Positions 60,261 through 64,000 of a DNA stretch of 64,000 nt are shown here, one piece after another. The position numbers and the translations under genes are program-made. Under the pieces are notes generated by a model, which worked only from the letters and a program-made list of their open reading frames with translations, was not told where the DNA came from and did no database searches. This stretch comes from Luzula sylvatica (Eukaryota; Streptophyta; Magnoliopsida; Poales; Juncaceae). Every line of letters starts with the position of its first letter. Position 1 is the stretch's first letter. The stretch covers positions 48,986,784-49,050,783 of the forward strand of contig OX326959.1 of assembly GCA_946800325.1 (NCBI GenBank), in the 5' to 3' direction.

Positions 60261-60947
60261 GGGAATTCTTCAAAAACTCCCTAACTTTTTTAAAAATTGT
60301 GAAAAACCCCCTATCTTTTTAGATTTCCTAAAAAATCCTCTGTATTTGTGACTTCCTCCAAATATCCCCTAACATTTTTAGATTTCCTCAAAAACTCCCT
60401 ACCTTTTTTTTATGATTTTGGAGATTACCATTATACCCTTTCCTATAATTTTATTTTATAAATATTCATAATTTAATAAATAATAAATATATATTAAAAT
60501 ACAAAAAAATAAATAATAAATAGATATTAAAATATTATTATAAATAATACATAGATATTAAAATATTATAATAAATAATACATAGATATTAAAATACTAA
60601 TAATTGTTGAAAATGACATTTTAATATCAATATATTATTTATTATAATATTTTAATATTATGTATTATTTATTTTTTAACATTTTTTATTTTTTTATAAT
60701 AGTTTAATATCTATTTATTATTTATTAAATTATAGAGATTTATAAAATAAAATTATGAGGGTATAATAGTCCTTTTTAAAAACATAACAAAAAGATAGGA
60801 GGTTTTTTAGGGAATCTAAAAAAATTAGGGGGTTTTTGGAAGAAACAAAAAATATAAGGGAGTTTTGAGGGAATCTAAGAAAGATTTAAAAAGACACGGG
60901 GTTTTTCATAATTTGTAAAAAAGTTAGGGGGTTTTTTAAGAATTCCC
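60261..60947. mobile_element. Second Mutator-like MITE
   Basis: The left end gggaattcttcaaaaactcc is inverted at the right end aagaattccc. tatatacaaa before and tatatataaa after (60251-60260, 60949-60958) are a one-mismatch direct repeat, about the right size for Mutator. C-rich blocks repeat every ~29 bp in the left arm (60278, 60307, 60336, 60365, 60395). Related in design to 58939-60027 but diverged. The centre is an AT-rich run of aaataataaatagatatt-like repeats. No coding capacity. Confidence 0.8.
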
Positions 60948-61041
60948 CTATATATAAACCAGCAAGATATAGAGACATTTTAAACAATCTAATCTTCCTT
61001 AATTATATCAAAATTGTCGACAATGAAATTGAATACAAATG

Positions 61042-61951
61042 CTAATGTTTGGGTTTGTCGAAAGCAGCTATATTTTGAGGCTCGCACTCGGGACTGAAAA
61101 GCCTAACTAGCAATGCTGATGTGGCGCTCACCGAAACCGCGCCACACGAGGCCCACCGCAAACTCCTCGGTATTGTTATTCTCGGACCTACAAAAATTTA
61201 AAAGAAAGAAAGAAAGAAAGAAGATTATAACTACTGTTGGTACAAATCAAGATGCTTAAGAAATGCATGGACATGCACAATTCATATGGTAAATTGGGCA
61301 AATTGATGTTTTCTTACGCCAATAATAGAAATCAAAGTTAATTGAACTTGAAATGAAAATGTGGTAATTTGAGACTCAATTGCATACATGAGGATAGATT
61401 GAGCTTAAATGAGAAAATTGAGAAAATTGCCTTATAGGGTTACCGATGTTATATTTTCTGTTTTGAGTGTGTTTAAATTAGGTTCCAGACTAGATTTAAA
61501 CTCTTAATTCAGGCTTAAACATTACATTCCAGCGAAAAACAATGGTGAACTATACTATTCGTACCAGAAATGCTTGGTACCCCAGAAATTGTGTTCGATA
61601 CCAGTAAGTACCAGAAGAATGTGACAAACCCTAGCAATTGCTATCTACTGCTGAGAAACCAAGAATTATTTTCCTTTTGTGCTCACTAAGCATTGCAATT
61701 TCACCCACGATACTGGTACGTACAGGTACATACAGGGAGAAATTTTAATTCGAGATGTGAAATTGCAGTGTCAAAAAGGGAATATAAAGATAAGGGTACG
61801 AACCGTAATGGAGACGGCAGAGAACCCAGAAAGAGAGGGCACCGCCAACGGAGAAGATGCCGGCGGTTTGACGCATGAGACGAGTGCATGGCTTGGACTC
61901 CGCTCGCATCAACTCGCCCTCTGACCATCCTAGCTTTCTTCTCAACGCCAT
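61042..61951 (-). CDS. Small two-exon conserved plant membrane protein, 97 residues, function unknown
   Basis: Exon 1 is 61804-61951 (ATG at 61949-61951); intron 61188-61803 has GT-AG ends; exon 2 is 61042-61187 with a TAG stop. The joint falls inside a Gly codon at residue 50 and keeps the frame across 616 bp of intron. The protein starts MALRRKLGWSEGELM, has PCTRLMRQTAG (21-31), a hydrophobic stretch at about 29-46 ending FWVLCRLHYG, then PRITIPRSLRW, a second weaker hydrophobic stretch (62-80), and a tail SPECEPQNIAAFD. I recognise this as a conserved plant protein family of about this length but know no function or symbol. Two membrane segments with basic flanks suggest an organelle or endomembrane protein; that is inference. 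It is divergent from the LPA1-like gene. The intron contains a short (GAAA)n run at 61201-61222. Confidence 0.8.
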
Positions 61952-62016
61952 TTTTCTCTGTGGTCTTCTCTCCCCCTTTCTCTCGTTTACCCTCAACTCG
62001 ACTACAAGCGGGATAT

Positions 62017-63100
62017 GGGCCTGTTTGATTTGGGCGATATCGATATCGATATACATGGATATGAAAATGGATATGAAAATACATGTATATCACTATCCAT
62101 GTATTTGATAATCCACGTGAGTTGTTTGATTTGTTGTATTTTGAAATCATGTATATCAAATCCCTTGTTTGATTCTTTGGTACAAAATCCAGGATTTTAA
62201 TATTTGAATATTATATTATATTATGTTTATATTATTTTATTGTATAATATAATATTGTATTGTATTATATTATAATATTATATTATATTATGTTTATATT
62301 ATTTTATCGTATACTATAATATTGTATTATATTATAATATTATATTATATTATATTACATCAATTCTTATTATATAATATATTATAATATTATATTATAT
62401 TATAAAATAACATTATATAATTTAATATAATATTATATGCATGGCATTTAATTCTTATTATATAATATAATATAATGTAATATTATATTACTTTAATTTA
62501 TTTATATTATATTATTTAAAATTATATTATATTATTTATATTGTTTTATATTATATTATATATATTTTATGATGTTATCTGATGTTATATTATATATCAT
62601 TATATTATAATATATTATAATATATTATATTATATTATATTATATTATATTGGTTTATATTATATTATATTATATTATATTATAATTTTTTATATTATAT
62701 TATATTCTACTATATTATATTGATTTATATTATAATATATTATACTATATTATAATATATTATATTATATTATATTGTTTTATATTATTTTATATTATAT
62801 TACATTATATTATATTATATTATAATTTTTTATATTATATTATATTATACTATATTATACTATATTATATTGATTTATATTATATTATATTATATTAATG
62901 AATATATATTTGACAAGAGAGATGAAATACATGGATGAAGCATAGATCCATGATTGAAATACCGATTTTGTTGTTGTATAACATAATCCATGGATAGTGA
63001 GCTTGAAATGCAATACACCAAGAAAACAAACATTGGATTTGCACAATATCCTGTATTTCACTATGGATATCCCTCAAAATCCCTCAAATCAAACAAGCCC
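62017..63100. mobile_element. 1.1-kb TIR element between two divergent genes
   Basis: gggcctgtttgatttg at the left and caaatcaaacaagccc at the right are inverted ends of about 16 bp with one or two mismatches, and atggatat words follow inside both. No clean target duplication: tat precedes and ta follows. The middle (62200-62895) is almost pure tatta/tattata low-complexity repeat. Superfamily not decided; the gggcctgtttg-type end occurs in several plant MITE groups. Confidence 0.65.
62200..62895. repeat. AT-only low-complexity tract (tatta-type repeats)
   Basis: Nearly 700 bp of tattatattata and near relatives, with occasional G or C. It is able to form many alternative hairpins and makes up most of the host TIR element. 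Confidence 0.9.
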
Positions 63101-63273
63101 TAGTTTCTCAGTATTCCCGCAAATCAAGTTCGGCTCGGGTTTGAATAAAATCCGAGAGTTCTAATCTCGATTTATAGGGCGTTACAAACCTGGGATTCGA
63201 ATTCTCGGTTTTCAAGAGCTCCCTTCTTTTTGGTTTCAGATAATGTACAGATACAAAGGACAGGTGCACAAGC

Positions 63274-64000
63274 ATGGCCATGGCGGCATCTTATCTCCAT
63301 CCACGCTTCCTCATTTCTCCCATTACCCAAAACTGCTTTTGTCTTCGGAAGTCCTATCGTATATCCCAGAAGATATCTCGTCTCCAGTTAATCATTTCCT
63401 TTTCTTCAAATTCGTCTTCTAAGGAAGCCGTTACAGTACAGACAGCTGAATCATGCGTCAACTTGGGTCTCAGTTTTTTCTCCAAACGGAAGGTTAGTAT
63501 CTTAGCATGAATTTATGTTCTTCCATGTCTATGCCGGTACTGGGTCGAAGTGGTACGGTACCGAGATGTCAATTTTATGGCAAAATTGGAAATTTTGATA
63601 GGTAAAGGAAGCAATGGAGCAATTCGAAACGGCTCTATCTTTGAACCCAAATCCAGAGGAAGCCCAAGCTGCTCTCTATAACAAAGCTTGTTGCCATGCC
63701 TTTAGGTATGTGTGTGTTTGTGTATATCTGTGTGATTTTACATATTTATCAATATATTTATAATAAAATACTTGTTTATCGTTGAGAAAGAGGAGAAGGG
63801 AAAAAAGCAGCAGAATGCTTAAGGACCGCACTGAAAGATTATAATCTGAAATTCAGCACAATTTTGAACGATCCTGATTTAACCTCATTTAGAGCCATGC
63901 CACAATTCAGAGAATTGCAAGACGAGGTTTTGCATTTCTTCATCACGCATCTAAATAGATAGACTACACATTCTATAAATTTGTGATTTTTCAGGCTAGG
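63274..64000 (+). CDS. LPA1: LPA1-like chloroplast TPR protein, 5' part (runs off the window)
   Basis: LPA1 (LOW PSII ACCUMULATION 1) is a thylakoid membrane protein that helps photosystem II assembly by assisting D1 integration. Exons are 63274-63492, 63602-63705, 63791-63926 and 63995 onward; all three introns (109, 85 and 68 bp) have GT-AG ends and keep one frame. The first ~50 residues are Ser/Arg-rich with few acidic residues, as in a chloroplast transit peptide. Two TPR-like units follow: about 59-92 (CVNLGLSFFSKRK, then EAMEQFETALSLNPNP) and 93-126 (AALYNKACCHAFRGEGKKAA). Then comes the family block DYNLKFSTILNDPDL-SFR (125-142). The fourth exon begins Ala-Arg, as LPA1 does after its QE/DE motif. 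The C-terminal membrane segments expected of LPA1 lie beyond the window. Assignment rests on remembered similarity to Arabidopsis LPA1. The start is the first Met; a second at residue 3 is equally possible. Confidence 0.85.

Noticed and set aside
61701..62159. 152- and 103-residue unspliced frames over the small gene
   Set aside because: One is out of frame with the conserved protein and the other runs on into the intron; the two-exon model gives the family's expected C-terminus.
63274..63510. A complete 78-residue protein
   Set aside because: Its last codons read into an intron; the conserved TPR frame continues from 63602.

Overview
The window looks like nuclear DNA of a flowering plant, probably a eudicot. 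The evidence is GT-AG introns, a TSPO-type gene, a gene resembling the chloroplast photosystem II assembly factor LPA1, many short inverted-repeat transposons, and a Ty3/gypsy-type LTR remnant. I cannot name the species.

About 46 kb (1 to ~45,940) is one very AT-rich satellite array with no supportable gene. The monomer is ~174 bp, and each monomer is an old trimer of a ~58-bp unit. Three zones follow one another. Zone A (1-~30,030) is homogeneous and direct, with several recent higher-order duplications of ~1,392, 2,321, 1,741 and 4,004 bp. Zone B (~30,031-38,411) is the same satellite and orientation but old and diverged. Zone C (~38,412-45,940) is inverted and organised as a ~1,743-bp, ten-monomer higher-order repeat.

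From 45,940 to ~57,640 the DNA is transposon-rich. Most inverted-repeat elements are bounded by (TA)n tracts. A minus-strand LTR element keeps LTR sequence, PBS and PPT but almost no internal region, and seems to have landed in a small hairpin element. A 3.5-kb TIR element carries a broken, internally deleted FAR1/FRS-like gene and is itself split by a 593-bp hAT-type element with an exact 8-bp target duplication.

From ~58,100 to the end are three genes: a TSPO-like gene (minus, single exon), a two-exon 97-residue small membrane protein gene found by splicing (minus), and the 5' part of an LPA1-like TPR gene (plus, runs off the window). The last two are divergent and share an intergenic region that contains a 1.1-kb TIR element. 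Two Mutator-like MITEs lie between the TSPO gene and the small gene. The TSPO promoter carries two G-box/ABRE cores and a partial tandem duplication.
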